From Pseudobutyrivibrio ruminis DSM 9787 (GTDB lineage: Bacteria > Bacillota > Clostridia > Lachnospirales > Lachnospiraceae), in assembly GCF_900218035.1 (NCBI RefSeq), contig NZ_OBMR01000011.1:1-64000 (forward strand): 64,000 nt of DNA, given 5' to 3'. Both the position numbers and the translations under genes were made by a program. Below are positions 16,380 to 26,200 of the stretch, one piece after another (the stretch's first letter is position 1; every line of letters starts with the position of its first letter). The notes below the pieces were generated by a model. That model had not been told where the DNA came from. It was given only the letters and a program-made list of their open reading frames with translations, and ran no database searches.

Positions 16380-16528
16380 GGTACTACCTCCAAATAATAA
16401 AAAAAATAGTGGATACAGAATATCCACCATAAATCATCACAAACAAGGTTTGTGTGAAATATAAGACCCAAGTCACTGTAAATATACGTGCTAAGGTGAG
16501 AGTGGATACTCTACTTTGTTTTCACAAC
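16380..16528 (-). ncRNA. Ribosomal-protein leader (L20 type) of infC-rpmI-rplT
   Basis: About 150 bases of untranslated leader between the predicted start of transcription and infC. It holds the antiterminator strand (16502-16511), a 7-bp hairpin CACAAAC/GTTTGTG (16438-16454) and the terminator (16399-16427). Position and logic match the L20-controlled leader of Firmicutes. L20 binding itself is inferred, since I cannot align the leader to the known consensus. Confidence 0.75.
16399..16427 (-). terminator. Attenuator hairpin in the infC leader
   Basis: Minus-strand stem GTGGATA/TATCCAC (16409-16427) followed by a run of eight T, just before the infC ribosome site. An upstream GAGTATCCAC (16502-16511) can pair with GTGGATATTC of this hairpin over 10 bases with one G-U pair, giving an antiterminator. 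Confidence 0.82.
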
Positions 16529-16534
16529 ATGAAT

Positions 16535-16563
16535 AATATATCACGTAACCCCCACAGAGTCAA
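16535..16563 (-). promoter_or_regulatory. Sigma-A promoter of infC-rpmI-rplT
   Basis: Minus-strand -35 TTGACT (16558-16563), 17-base spacer, -10 TATATT (16535-16540). It begins eight bases after the stop of the upstream HAD gene. Confidence 0.85.
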
Positions 16564-16570
16564 CAATTTT

Positions 16571-17392
16571 CTACGAATTAAGAATAAATTTGTTGATTGC
16601 CTCTGCTACAGCTCCATTATTATTATCTAAAACTGTAATATAGTCTGCAACTGCCTTAAGCTCATCTCTGGCATTTGCCACAGCAACTCCTACACCGGCA
16701 GCCTGAACCATACTGATATCGTTTCTTTCATCGCCACATGCCACTGTATCTTGCATATCTATATCAAGGATAGATGCAAGCTCTGCAAGCCCTGCACCTT
16801 TGCTAGAATCCTTTCCAACATACTCAAGAAAAGCAACATTTGAAAACATGCTGACAAATGAATCTTCCATTTCGGCCTTATGAGCTTCCTCAAACTGGAA
16901 CAGCTTTTCATGGTCTTCGAAATTAACTACCATCATCTTTGTAAGATTATGGCCCCTGAGATCCTCAGGTGATTCAATTACAGTAATTGGCTCCTTTGAA
17001 ATCTCAGAATATCTGTCTGTATCTTCATTTAACGAAAAAGAATAAATCTGACCAAATTCAAAAATAATGGTGGTTAAGCCAGCGTTTTTTGAATAAGTCA
17101 TAAGCTTTATTGCTGCTTCATTATCAAGGAAATGTCCAAATAATACTTCATCATCGGTGGCTCTAGTACCAACGGTTCCCTGGTAACCTAAAAGATAAAC
17201 ATTTTCTCTATCAAAAACTTCAAATCGCTTTAAAAGCTTTTTCATGACGTGTATAGGACGGCCTGTATCTACAGCAAGCACATGTCCTGCATCAAGCATT
17301 GCATTTAAAGCATCAAGATTAGCCTTACAGATGTCCTTATTGTCATCGAAAGTTGTGTCGTCCAAATCAACTGCAAGTATTTTTCTGTTCAT
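16571..17392 (-). CDS. Cof-type HAD hydrolase (Cof-like phosphatase)
   Basis: A 273-residue member of the HAD IIB/Cof family. Motif I DLDDTTF starts at Asp9 (nucleophile). A cap domain fills the middle, and motif IV VACGDERNDISMVQAAG lies near the C-terminus. Such enzymes remove phosphate from sugar phosphates, flavin or other metabolites; the substrate cannot be read. The start at 17392 follows GAGGT by 6 bases. That ribosome site lies in the last ppk1 codons, so the gene is coupled to ppk1. No terminator follows; the infC attenuator is the first one met. Confidence 0.9.
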   Translation of the reverse strand: MNRKILAVDLDDTTFDDNKDICKANLDALNAMLDAGHVLAVDTGRPIHVMKKLLKRFEVFDRENVYLLGYQGTVGTRATDDEVLFGHFLDNEAAIKLMTYSKNAGLTTIIFEFGQIYSFSLNEDTDRYSEISKEPITVIESPEDLRGHNLTKMMVVNFEDHEKLFQFEEAHKAEMEDSFVSMFSNVAFLEYVGKDSSKGAGLAELASILDIDMQDTVACGDERNDISMVQAAGVGVAVANARDELKAVADYITVLDNNNGAVAEAINKFILNS

Positions 17393-17393
17393 T

Positions 17394-19550
17394 TTAAACC
17401 TCATTGCCAAAGATAGGCGTAAAGGTACGCTTTTTGAAATAATCAATCTCTGGCTCGTTATTTTTCTTTGCCTCTCGACAGAAGGTTTCCTGTGCTCCCA
17501 CAGGCTTCTTGCCGCGAACAGGCTTTATTCTAACATAGTTTCCATCCTCTGTCATCTCATAAGCCTTTAGGGTATCTCCAAGCTGAACATCCAAAATATG
17601 CTTAACTTTATTCTTTAAAATAACATCCTCAACTGGGAAAATAATTTCAACACGTCTATCCAAATTACGAGGCATCCAGTCCGCTGAACCCATGTATATA
17701 TCTTCTAACCCATTGTTGTAGAAGTAGAAAATACGTGCATGCTCAAGGTATGTGCCAACAATTGATGACACATGAATATTCTCGCTTACGCCAGGGATAC
17801 CAGTTCTAAGGCAGCAGATTCCTCGAACAATAAGATTTATCTTAACGCCGGCATTGCTTGCCTCGTAAAGCTTTTCGATTATTTCTTTGTCACAAAGGGA
17901 GTTCATCTTAGCAATAATGCGAGCTTCCTTTCCTTCTTTGGCATGACGAATCTCTCTATTGATCAAAGTAACGAAAGTGTCCCTTAGCCAAAGTGGGGCT
18001 ACAACAAGCTTATTCCAGCTTGCTGGCTCTGAGTATCCGGAAAGCATATTAAATACAGCGGTAGCATCTTCGCCATATTTTTCATTACAGGTAAACATAC
18101 CGCAATCGGTGTATAGCTTAGCTGTAGAGTCGTTGTAATTTCCAGTACCAAGATGAACATAGCGGCGGATGCCATCATCTTCTCTTCTAACAACAAGAGC
18201 AATCTTGCAGTGAGTCTTTAATCCCACTAAACCATAAATTACATGACATCCAGCTTTCTCAAGCTTCTTTGCCCAGATGATATTATTCTCCTCGTCAAAA
18301 CGAGCCTTTAATTCAACAAGTACTGTAACCTGCTTTCCATTCTCCGCAGCGTGGGCAAGACTTGCTATGATAGGTGAATTACCGCTAACTCTGTATAAAG
18401 TCTGCTTAATGGCAAGCACCTGTGGATCAAAGGCTGCCTGCGCAATAAAATCAACAACAGGGTCAAAGCTTTCATATGGATGATGGAGGAAAATGTCTCC
18501 CTTTTTAATCTCATCAAACAGCTTTTCACCTGGTTTAAGGCGTGGATTGTTCTGAGGCTTAAAGCTTGGAGCTCTAAGCTCGCCATGGCCTTCAATTCCA
18601 TAAAGCTTCATAAGATAGGTTAAATCAATAGGTCCCTTGATTTTATAAATATCTATCTCATTTACACCTAAATTTTTCTTTAAAATTGAAAGAAGCTTTT
18701 TATTAATAGTAGATTCCACCTCGAGACGAATTACTTCGCCCCATTGTCGTGATTTAATTTGTTTCTCGATTTCTAAAAGCAAATCTTCTGCGCCCTCTTC
18801 ATCAATTGAAAAATCGGCATTTCTCATGATTCGATATGGAGAGGCTGCAACCACATTGTAGTTTAAGAAAAGCTTGTCCATGTTGCGCTCGATAATCTGT
18901 TCCAAAAGAATAAAGCAATCGTGATGTTTTTCGTCTGATGGAAGGGATACAAATCGAGGTAAAACTGATGGAACCTGAACAGTGGCAAACTCAACATCAT
19001 CACTGTCGTTACCTGCTACTGTAGACCCCTTTTTCTTTTCAATCAACGCTGCAATATTTAGAGATTTGTTTCTTATAAGTGGAAATGGTCTAGATGCATC
19101 AAAGGCCATTGGAGTAAGAACGGGATAAACCTGGCTCATAAAAAATGAATCCACGAATTTCAACTGTTCTTCATTTAAATCCTCGTATTTATCATAGAGG
19201 ATGATTCCGTTTTCCTTTAATGCCGGGTTGAGATGCTTGCCCCAAATGTTGTACTGAAGCTCTACTAGCTCTCTTGTCTTTTCGTTGATTGCAATGAGTT
19301 GCTCTGTAGGTGTCATTCCTGCAATGTCAGGCTTTGTGTAGCCTGCATGCTCCATATCTTTAAGAGAAGCTACACGAACCATGAAGAATTCATCCAAATT
19401 GGACGAAGTTATACTTACGAATTTAATGCGCTCCAAAATAGGAAGCTCTTTAACCATAGCTTCATTCAATACTCTTAGCTCGAACTTTAACCAGCTAAGT
19501 TCTCTATTATCATAGTATTTTGCGTCTGAAATATTGATTTTGCTTCCCAT
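17394..19550 (-). CDS. ppk1: Polyphosphate kinase 1
   Basis: A 718-residue enzyme that reversibly polymerises the gamma-phosphate of ATP into polyphosphate. N domain starts YYDNRELSWLKFELRVL. The phosphorylated histidine is His447 in GLKTHCK (equivalent to E. coli His435), followed by HLGTGNYND. The second half-site is YLEHARIFYF, and SADWMPRNLDRRVE closes the phospholipase-D-like domain. Full length. It follows the ppx gene by 17 bases, so making and degrading enzymes are encoded together. Confidence 0.97.
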   Translation of the reverse strand: MGSKINISDAKYYDNRELSWLKFELRVLNEAMVKELPILERIKFVSITSSNLDEFFMVRVASLKDMEHAGYTKPDIAGMTPTEQLIAINEKTRELVELQYNIWGKHLNPALKENGIILYDKYEDLNEEQLKFVDSFFMSQVYPVLTPMAFDASRPFPLIRNKSLNIAALIEKKKGSTVAGNDSDDVEFATVQVPSVLPRFVSLPSDEKHHDCFILLEQIIERNMDKLFLNYNVVAASPYRIMRNADFSIDEEGAEDLLLEIEKQIKSRQWGEVIRLEVESTINKKLLSILKKNLGVNEIDIYKIKGPIDLTYLMKLYGIEGHGELRAPSFKPQNNPRLKPGEKLFDEIKKGDIFLHHPYESFDPVVDFIAQAAFDPQVLAIKQTLYRVSGNSPIIASLAHAAENGKQVTVLVELKARFDEENNIIWAKKLEKAGCHVIYGLVGLKTHCKIALVVRREDDGIRRYVHLGTGNYNDSTAKLYTDCGMFTCNEKYGEDATAVFNMLSGYSEPASWNKLVVAPLWLRDTFVTLINREIRHAKEGKEARIIAKMNSLCDKEIIEKLYEASNAGVKINLIVRGICCLRTGIPGVSENIHVSSIVGTYLEHARIFYFYNNGLEDIYMGSADWMPRNLDRRVEIIFPVEDVILKNKVKHILDVQLGDTLKAYEMTEDGNYVRIKPVRGKKPVGAQETFCREAKKNNEPEIDYFKKRTFTPIFGNEV

Positions 19551-19567
19551 AACGCCTCCTAAAAAAT

Positions 19568-21082
19568 CTAGTTTTCTCTAAGAACTGGTTTTATAGAAAA
19601 GATTTCCTCGAAATAATCTGCATTCTTTTTGAATAATCCCTTTTCAAGAGCAAGTGAGCTGTTAGCCTCTATAGAAATAACAAGCTCTCTATCTTTTACT
19701 CTCATTGAAACATTTTTAATCTTCTGCTTATGCGATCTATCAAGAGCATTGGCAACCTTTAAAATTGCAAGTAGCTTCAGAATAGTTACGTACTCTTCCT
19801 GGGTAAACTTGTCCGAAAGGTTCTCATATGGTTCAACAGGCTTTCTGTTAAACTCAACAGTAGTGGCAATTATCTCCCTCTCCTTGTGACTAAGTCCAAG
19901 GATTTCAGAAGACATAATAATGGTATATGAACAGCTTGATGCTTCTGATAGAGAAATATACTTTCCACAGTCATGAAGAATAGCTATACATTGCATAAGA
20001 ACTCTCTGTCTTTTGCCTAGCCCGTGATATTTTTTCATAGCATCAAATATTTCACTGGAAAGCTTGAACAAAGCCTTTAAATGTGGCTGATAGCTATCAT
20101 ATCGTTTGGCAATAGCCCAAGCTGCTGAAATAATATCGTTATCAAAATCGTGGGATGATGTAAGCCATTTCTTGGAATAGCTATAATTATACGCAACGCC
20201 CTCACTTACAGACACTCCCGGAGCATACACGATTTCAGGAGCCAGTGTTTCAGCCAATACTTTATAAAGCATTACCATTGGCTCGATAAGATTTTCGTTA
20301 TCCAGATAAACATCATGCTTAAGCTCGAATGCTTTAATATAGTTTTTATTAATCTTGTTTAAGAATTCAAGGTAGTCCTTTGTTTTAATCTGTTTTGAGG
20401 AAAAATTAGATATTCTCTCTGCAATGGTACTAACCTGCACCCCCAAAAGAATCATGTACTTTGGAACCATATCTCTCAAGAACATAGTCTTGAAGACTTC
20501 CAGTTCCTTGTACATCATCTCGTAGGTTTGCTCAAAAGAATTATTTGATATAGTGCCTAGTTTCCTAAGATTCTCACTTATGGAAACTGTACCCATTGAT
20601 AAATGTTGAGTTGTAACGATTTTCCCTTTTGAGAATAGAGTGATTTGAAGTGAGACACCACCCACATCAACAAGAACAGCGGATTCGTTAATGAGCTCTT
20701 CGAAGCCCTCTGTGGATGCAACTGCTTCGTATCCTAAGAATCGCTGCTCAGAATTTGAAAGAACATTTACCGTAAATCCGGTATGCATTTTTATTTGCTC
20801 AAGAAAGATGATAGCATTTTCAGCCTGTCTAATATTAGGACCTGCCACTACAGAAAAGCTGTCCACTTTGTAGCCTTCCATAGTGCGACGCATATCATTT
20901 AAAACATGACAAAGCTTGTCCGTAGTCTGAGGTAAGATACGGCCATGCTCAAGCACATCTCTGATAATATCAGAAGGGATTTTAAGAGTATCGACAGTCT
21001 TAATCCCCTTCTGCTTACTAACTTCAAAAACTTTCATTGTAGTCTCATAAGAGCCAATGTAAATGCTTGCAAATAATTTCAT
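19568..21082 (-). CDS. ppx: Ppx/GppA-type exopolyphosphatase with HD domain
   Basis: A 504-residue protein. The N-terminal two-thirds are an ASKHA Ppx/GppA domain: the first phosphate-binding loop (IYIGSYETTMKVFEV) is degenerate, but VLVDVGGVSLQITLF is clear. The C-terminal part is an HD-type helical domain with ILHDCGKYI. It should remove terminal phosphate from polyphosphate, or pppGpp in some relatives. Together with ppk1 it can set polyphosphate level. The weak first loop means activity is not certain. Confidence 0.88.
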   Translation of the reverse strand: MKLFASIYIGSYETTMKVFEVSKQKGIKTVDTLKIPSDIIRDVLEHGRILPQTTDKLCHVLNDMRRTMEGYKVDSFSVVAGPNIRQAENAIIFLEQIKMHTGFTVNVLSNSEQRFLGYEAVASTEGFEELINESAVLVDVGGVSLQITLFSKGKIVTTQHLSMGTVSISENLRKLGTISNNSFEQTYEMMYKELEVFKTMFLRDMVPKYMILLGVQVSTIAERISNFSSKQIKTKDYLEFLNKINKNYIKAFELKHDVYLDNENLIEPMVMLYKVLAETLAPEIVYAPGVSVSEGVAYNYSYSKKWLTSSHDFDNDIISAAWAIAKRYDSYQPHLKALFKLSSEIFDAMKKYHGLGKRQRVLMQCIAILHDCGKYISLSEASSCSYTIIMSSEILGLSHKEREIIATTVEFNRKPVEPYENLSDKFTQEEYVTILKLLAILKVANALDRSHKQKIKNVSMRVKDRELVISIEANSSLALEKGLFKKNADYFEEIFSIKPVLREN

Positions 21083-21100
21083 GTTCCCCCCAATACGAAA

Positions 21101-22237
21101 TTAATAGTTTCCTAAAACTCTAATGCTTACGCATTCCTCTTTTAGACCAGTAAGTGCATTTCTAACTGCCTCATCGTTGAGATTGCCATCTATGTCGATA
21201 AAGAATCTATACTGCCAATTAACGCCTTTAATTGGTCTAGATTCAATTCGATTCATATTGATACCATTGAAAATAAGGTTTGAAAGAATCCTGTAAAGAC
21301 TTCCTGGTTCGTGAGAAATCTCTAAGCAAAGACTAATTTTATCTGCAGATTTTTTATATTTTTTATCCTTTGAAACAATGATGAAACGTGTCTCATTGTT
21401 TTTATCATCCTGAATAGACTCTTCGAGAATATCAAGATTATACAAAACTGCATTATATTTGCTACCAATAGCAGCCTGAGTCTTGTCTCCGTCATCCTGG
21501 ATTTTCTGGGCACTCATAGCTGTATTTCGTAGGTTTTTAACATCCCAATCAATGTGATACTTACGAATGTAATTTTCACACTGGGCTATCGCCTTAGGAT
21601 GAGAGTATACTGTTTTAATATCATTTATTGTGGCACCTTTTACACCAAGCAAAGCATGATCAACCTTGAGAATCTGCTCGCCAATAATGGCAACATTGTA
21701 TTCAGAAAGTAAATCAAAGTTCTCCTCAATAGAACCAGCCAAGCTATTTTCTATTGGAAGAACAGCATAGTCCGCCTTGCCTGTGCTGATTGCCTCCATG
21801 GCATCACGCCATAAATCAACATGAAAGCTGTCTTTCATTTCGTCGTCAAAAAACGCCAGCATTGCCAGCTGGGAATAAGCCCCTTGAACTCCCTGAAAGC
21901 AAACGATTGCATCAGAAAAATCGAATTTATCTACCTGAGTAAAGCCTGTATCAAAAGATACTCCTCGCTCTTGCAAAATAGCAAATTGCTTTTTGCGGCT
22001 GATGGACATTATCTGTGTGTATAGCTCTTTGACAGCCTGCTCGCTAAAATCATCATCAACATAGGATGAAAGCTTTTCAAGTTTTGCATCCTCACGCTCT
22101 TTGTCGTAAACCTTTTTACCTGTAGCAATTTTGTACTCAGCTACCTGGCAGGCAAGCTCCATTCTCTTGTTGAAAAGATTGAGAATCTCCTTGTCTACCT
22201 GATCGATTTCTACCCTGATGTCTCCTAAGTCTCTCAT
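21101..22237 (-). CDS. pheA: Bifunctional chorismate mutase / prephenate dehydratase
   Basis: A 378-residue fusion. An AroQ-type chorismate mutase covers about residues 1-90 (VDKEILNLFNKRMELACQVAEYK). Prephenate dehydratase covers about 105-290, with the catalytic Thr-Arg pair in NNETRFIIVSK. An ACT domain at the C-terminus holds the phenylalanine-binding ESRP motif (RIESRPIKG). It makes phenylpyruvate from chorismate and is probably inhibited by phenylalanine. It lies 15 bases after the DUF5050 gene. Confidence 0.96.
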   Translation of the reverse strand: MRDLGDIRVEIDQVDKEILNLFNKRMELACQVAEYKIATGKKVYDKEREDAKLEKLSSYVDDDFSEQAVKELYTQIMSISRKKQFAILQERGVSFDTGFTQVDKFDFSDAIVCFQGVQGAYSQLAMLAFFDDEMKDSFHVDLWRDAMEAISTGKADYAVLPIENSLAGSIEENFDLLSEYNVAIIGEQILKVDHALLGVKGATINDIKTVYSHPKAIAQCENYIRKYHIDWDVKNLRNTAMSAQKIQDDGDKTQAAIGSKYNAVLYNLDILEESIQDDKNNETRFIIVSKDKKYKKSADKISLCLEISHEPGSLYRILSNLIFNGINMNRIESRPIKGVNWQYRFFIDIDGNLNDEAVRNALTGLKEECVSIRVLGNY

Positions 22238-22252
22238 GTTACTCCTATTCTG

Positions 22253-23266
22253 TTACTTGTCTAATGCTAAAATTGGTGGATTGAATAGCCCAACTTCTGT
22301 GCTACCATTTGCCACATGGAACGTTGTACCTGAATAGTAATCAGCAAAATATACATATTTGCTAGTTACATTGATGTTGTTAAATTCACCTTCAGCAAGA
22401 AGAACCTCGGCACCTGTAGTCAAATCAACCCTATAAATACCATCAGGATTTCCCTTGATGGATTGATAGTACAGGTAATTGCCAGAGATATTGTATCCTG
22501 ATGTACCGTATGTGGTTATACCTGTTTTGTTGTCGCCAGAAAGAGTACTTCTGAAAACTCGATTGTTTTCATCCAGGTTCATGTAGTACAAAGTGTTACC
22601 ATCGATGATTGGAAGCCACAAATTCTCAGATGAAACATAAGTAGAATCCTTTGTATCAAGATTCATACTATGGAGATTGTGATCACGTTCCACACCTGAA
22701 TAGTAAAGTTTTTCGCCTACCATGCATCGTGGATCAATTGGAGCTTTTGAAAGCTGGACTCTTTCTTCACCGTCGATACCAACCATGTAAAGAGATGTGG
22801 CATCTTCGGAATCATAGTGAAAATATACAACTCTATTTCCAGCGAGAGCAGCCGCATTACAGTTTGCCTGATCAAGAATAATGACCTTTTTATTCTTCTT
22901 TGTCATTCTACACAAGCTTTCTGTGTTTACATCAAGCACGAAATCTGCATTATCGTTGTGATTACGACTGTAATAAAGGTAATGTGAATCGGCGTTAATA
23001 AAATAAACGCTATCATCTGCGACAATTTCTATATCAGATTCATCTGGATTCATTTTATAAATTCTGCCTTTATCATTTGGATTAGAAAAATAAACTACTC
23101 CATCTGTTTCACAGAACAATCCATTTCCATATAGGTTGCCAATAGTATTTCCATTTGTCCCTGGGTCATTATAGTAGGTTACAGTATTGATATACTTGTA
23201 AAATCCTAGGCCAGCAACAATGGCAATAGCTACAACTAAAACGATGATTCTTTTTAATACCTTCAT
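22253..23266 (-). CDS. DUF5050-type cell-envelope protein, function unknown
   Basis: A 337-residue protein with an N-terminal signal anchor (KRIIVLVVAIAIVAGLGFY, about 5-23) and an outside part made of repeated beta-strand blocks such as VYFINADSHYLYYSRN and GNYLYYQSIKGNPDGIYRVDL. These repeats fit a DUF5050 beta-propeller. No catalytic motif is visible. It sits between polC and pheA in a run of housekeeping genes with which it has no obvious link. Its function cannot be stated. Confidence 0.75.
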   Translation of the reverse strand: MKVLKRIIVLVVAIAIVAGLGFYKYINTVTYYNDPGTNGNTIGNLYGNGLFCETDGVVYFSNPNDKGRIYKMNPDESDIEIVADDSVYFINADSHYLYYSRNHNDNADFVLDVNTESLCRMTKKNKKVIILDQANCNAAALAGNRVVYFHYDSEDATSLYMVGIDGEERVQLSKAPIDPRCMVGEKLYYSGVERDHNLHSMNLDTKDSTYVSSENLWLPIIDGNTLYYMNLDENNRVFRSTLSGDNKTGITTYGTSGYNISGNYLYYQSIKGNPDGIYRVDLTTGAEVLLAEGEFNNINVTSKYVYFADYYSGTTFHVANGSTEVGLFNPPILALDK

Positions 23267-23285
23267 TCAACTGCCCTCCCCAAAA

Positions 23286-26200
23286 TTAAAAATTAAAAAA
23301 GTCTGATAGTGAAAGCTGATTTGATTTTGGAAGATCTTTTACGATTCCAAGCTCAACCATTTTATCAAGAATAGTCTGTGATACCTTTCCTCTATCGCGA
23401 ATCTCGTCTTGTGATAAGAACTTTCCTTGGCTGGCAGCAATCTGTAGCTGCTCAGCAGCCTTATCACCCATTCCGGAAATAACATTGAATGGTGGAAGAA
23501 GCTTCCCATCTACTATTTTAAAGTATCTTGAGTCAGATTGGTATAGGTCCATAGGTAAAAATTCAAATCCACGGGCATACATCTCCTGACACAATCTAAG
23601 TGCAATCAAAATATCCTTATCGGTAGCTGATAAATCTGGCTGAGATTTGTAGTACTTAATCTCCTGCTCACATCTAGCCTTACCCTGACAACACTTTTCA
23701 TAATCAAAACCACCGGCTCTGATTGAGAAGAATGCTGCATAGTATGCTAAAGGATAATTTATTTTACAGTAAGCAACACGCCAAGCCATCATAACATAAG
23801 CGGCAGCATGGGCTTTAGGGAACATGTATTTAATTTTTTCACAGGAACCAATGTACCAGTCTGGCACGCCATGCTCTTGCATGTGCTGCTTGTAGGTTGG
23901 CCATTCATCACATTTTCCTTTAGCAACAACACCCTTACGAACTCGTTCCATGATAGTGAAAGATTCCGCTGGGTCAAGGCCCTTATGAATAAGGTAAACC
24001 ATGATATCATCACGGGTACAAATAGCCTCGGTGATAGTGGCAGTTCCACTAAGAATAAGGTCCTGAGCATTACCTAACCATACGTCAGTACCATGGGCAA
24101 GTCCGGCGATTCGAACTAAGTCAGTGAAGTATTGAGGCTTAGCCTCAACAAGCATCTGCATGGCAAAATCAGTACCAAACTCTGGGATACCAAGTGTACC
24201 AAGAGGTGTGCCCATAATATCATCAGGAGTGATACCAAGAGCCTTTGTGCTTTGGAACAGGGACATAACATCCTTGTCGTCCAGCGGAATTTCTGTGGCG
24301 TTAATGCCAGTCAAATCCTCCAGTCGCTTAATCATGGTAGGATCCAAATGTCCTAAGATATCAAGCTTCAGCAGGTTGGCATCAATCTTATGGTAATCAA
24401 AGTGGGTTGTAACAATATCTGTATCTTTATTAGCAGGATGCTGAACTGGAGTAAAGGAATAGATATCCTCACCGTTTGGAAGAACTACTACACCACCAGG
24501 ATGCTGACCCGTTGTAGATTTAACACCTTCAACACCCTTTGCAATACGTTCGTTTTCAGCACGACGCTTTCTTATATCACGCTTTTCGAAATATTTTAAA
24601 ACATAGCCAACTGCGTTCTTATCCGCAAGTGTAGAAACTGTACCGGCCTTGAAGGTCTGGCCATCACCAAAAATAACTTCTGTATATTTATGAGCCTTTG
24701 ACTGATATTCGTTGGAGAAGTTCAAATCGATATCAGGCTCCTTATCACCCTTGAATCCAAGGAAGGTTTCGAATGGAATATCAAATCCATCCTTAGCAAG
24801 AGGCTTGCCACATTTAGGACAGATTTTATCTGGCATATCTACTCCAGAAAGTCCCTGGTTAACAATCTCCTGCACCTCTGGACCATCAAAATCTACATAA
24901 TAGCAATTAGGACATCTGTAGTGAGGTGGCAATGGGTTAACCTCTGTAATACCAGCCATTGTAGCTGCAAAGGAAGAACCTACGGAACCACGGGAGCCTA
25001 CCAGATAGCCATCCTCGTTTGACTTCCAAACCAGCTTCTGAGCGATAATGTACATAACGGAATATCCATTACCGATAATAGAATTAAGCTCTCGCTCAAG
25101 TCGCGCTGCTACTATTTCAGGAAGCTCAGGTCCATAAACCTCATGTGCTCTTGTTTCGCAAATACGACGCAAATCTTCCTCTGAATGCTCGATTACAGGT
25201 GGACATTTATCAGGACGAACCGGGTGAATACGCTCCACCATATCAGCAATCATATTAGTATTTTCTACAACTACTTCATGCGCCTTAGCCAGTCCCAGAT
25301 AAGCAAATTCCTCAAGCATCTCATCAGTTGTATGAAGATATAGAGGTGCCTGCTGGTCAGCATCATCAAAGCCCTTATTGGCCATAATAATACGACGATA
25401 TACTTCGTCCTCAGGATCAAGGAAATGCACATCGCAGGTAGCAACAACAGGCTTTTTAAGCTCGTCTCCTAATGCAACAATCTGCTTATTAATCTCCTGC
25501 AAATCCTTTACAGAATTGATGTTTTCGTATTTACGTTTATCAGAACGAATCATGAATTCGTTGTTGCCAACAGGCTGTATCTCAAGATAATCATAGAAAT
25601 TAGCAATACGCATAATCTCCGATTCATCTCTGCCATCAACGATGGCGTCGTATAATTCACCAGCCTCGCAGGCAGAACCAATAATCAGTCCCTCTCTGCA
25701 CTCCATCAGCAAGCTCTTTGGAACTCTAGGATATCTGCTGAAGTAATAAAGGTGTGATTCTGAAACCAATCTATAAAGATTAATACGACCTAAATCGTTC
25801 TTTGCAAGAACAATACAGTGATTTGCACGCATTTTCTTTATCTGCTCTGGGCCTGGTTTACTATGATCGTTAAGCTCTGATAAAGTGAAAATCTTTTCAT
25901 TTTCAAGCTTTGTAATGAACTTTTCAAATACCTTTGCTGTAGCCTCTGCGTCATCTACTGCACGGTGATGATGCTCGTTTACAATATTTTCGGCCTTACA
26001 TACAGCATCAAGGTTGAACCTAGCCATATTTGGATGTAAGTATCTTGCAACCTCAACTGTGTCTACATGGGTGTAGTCATATTCAAGTCCCAGCTGCTTA
26101 CAGTTGTATCTAATGAAGCTTGTGTCAAATCCAGCGTTGTGTGCAACTAAAACAGAACCTTTACAGAACTCCATAAACTTTGGAAGAATCACATCGATTG

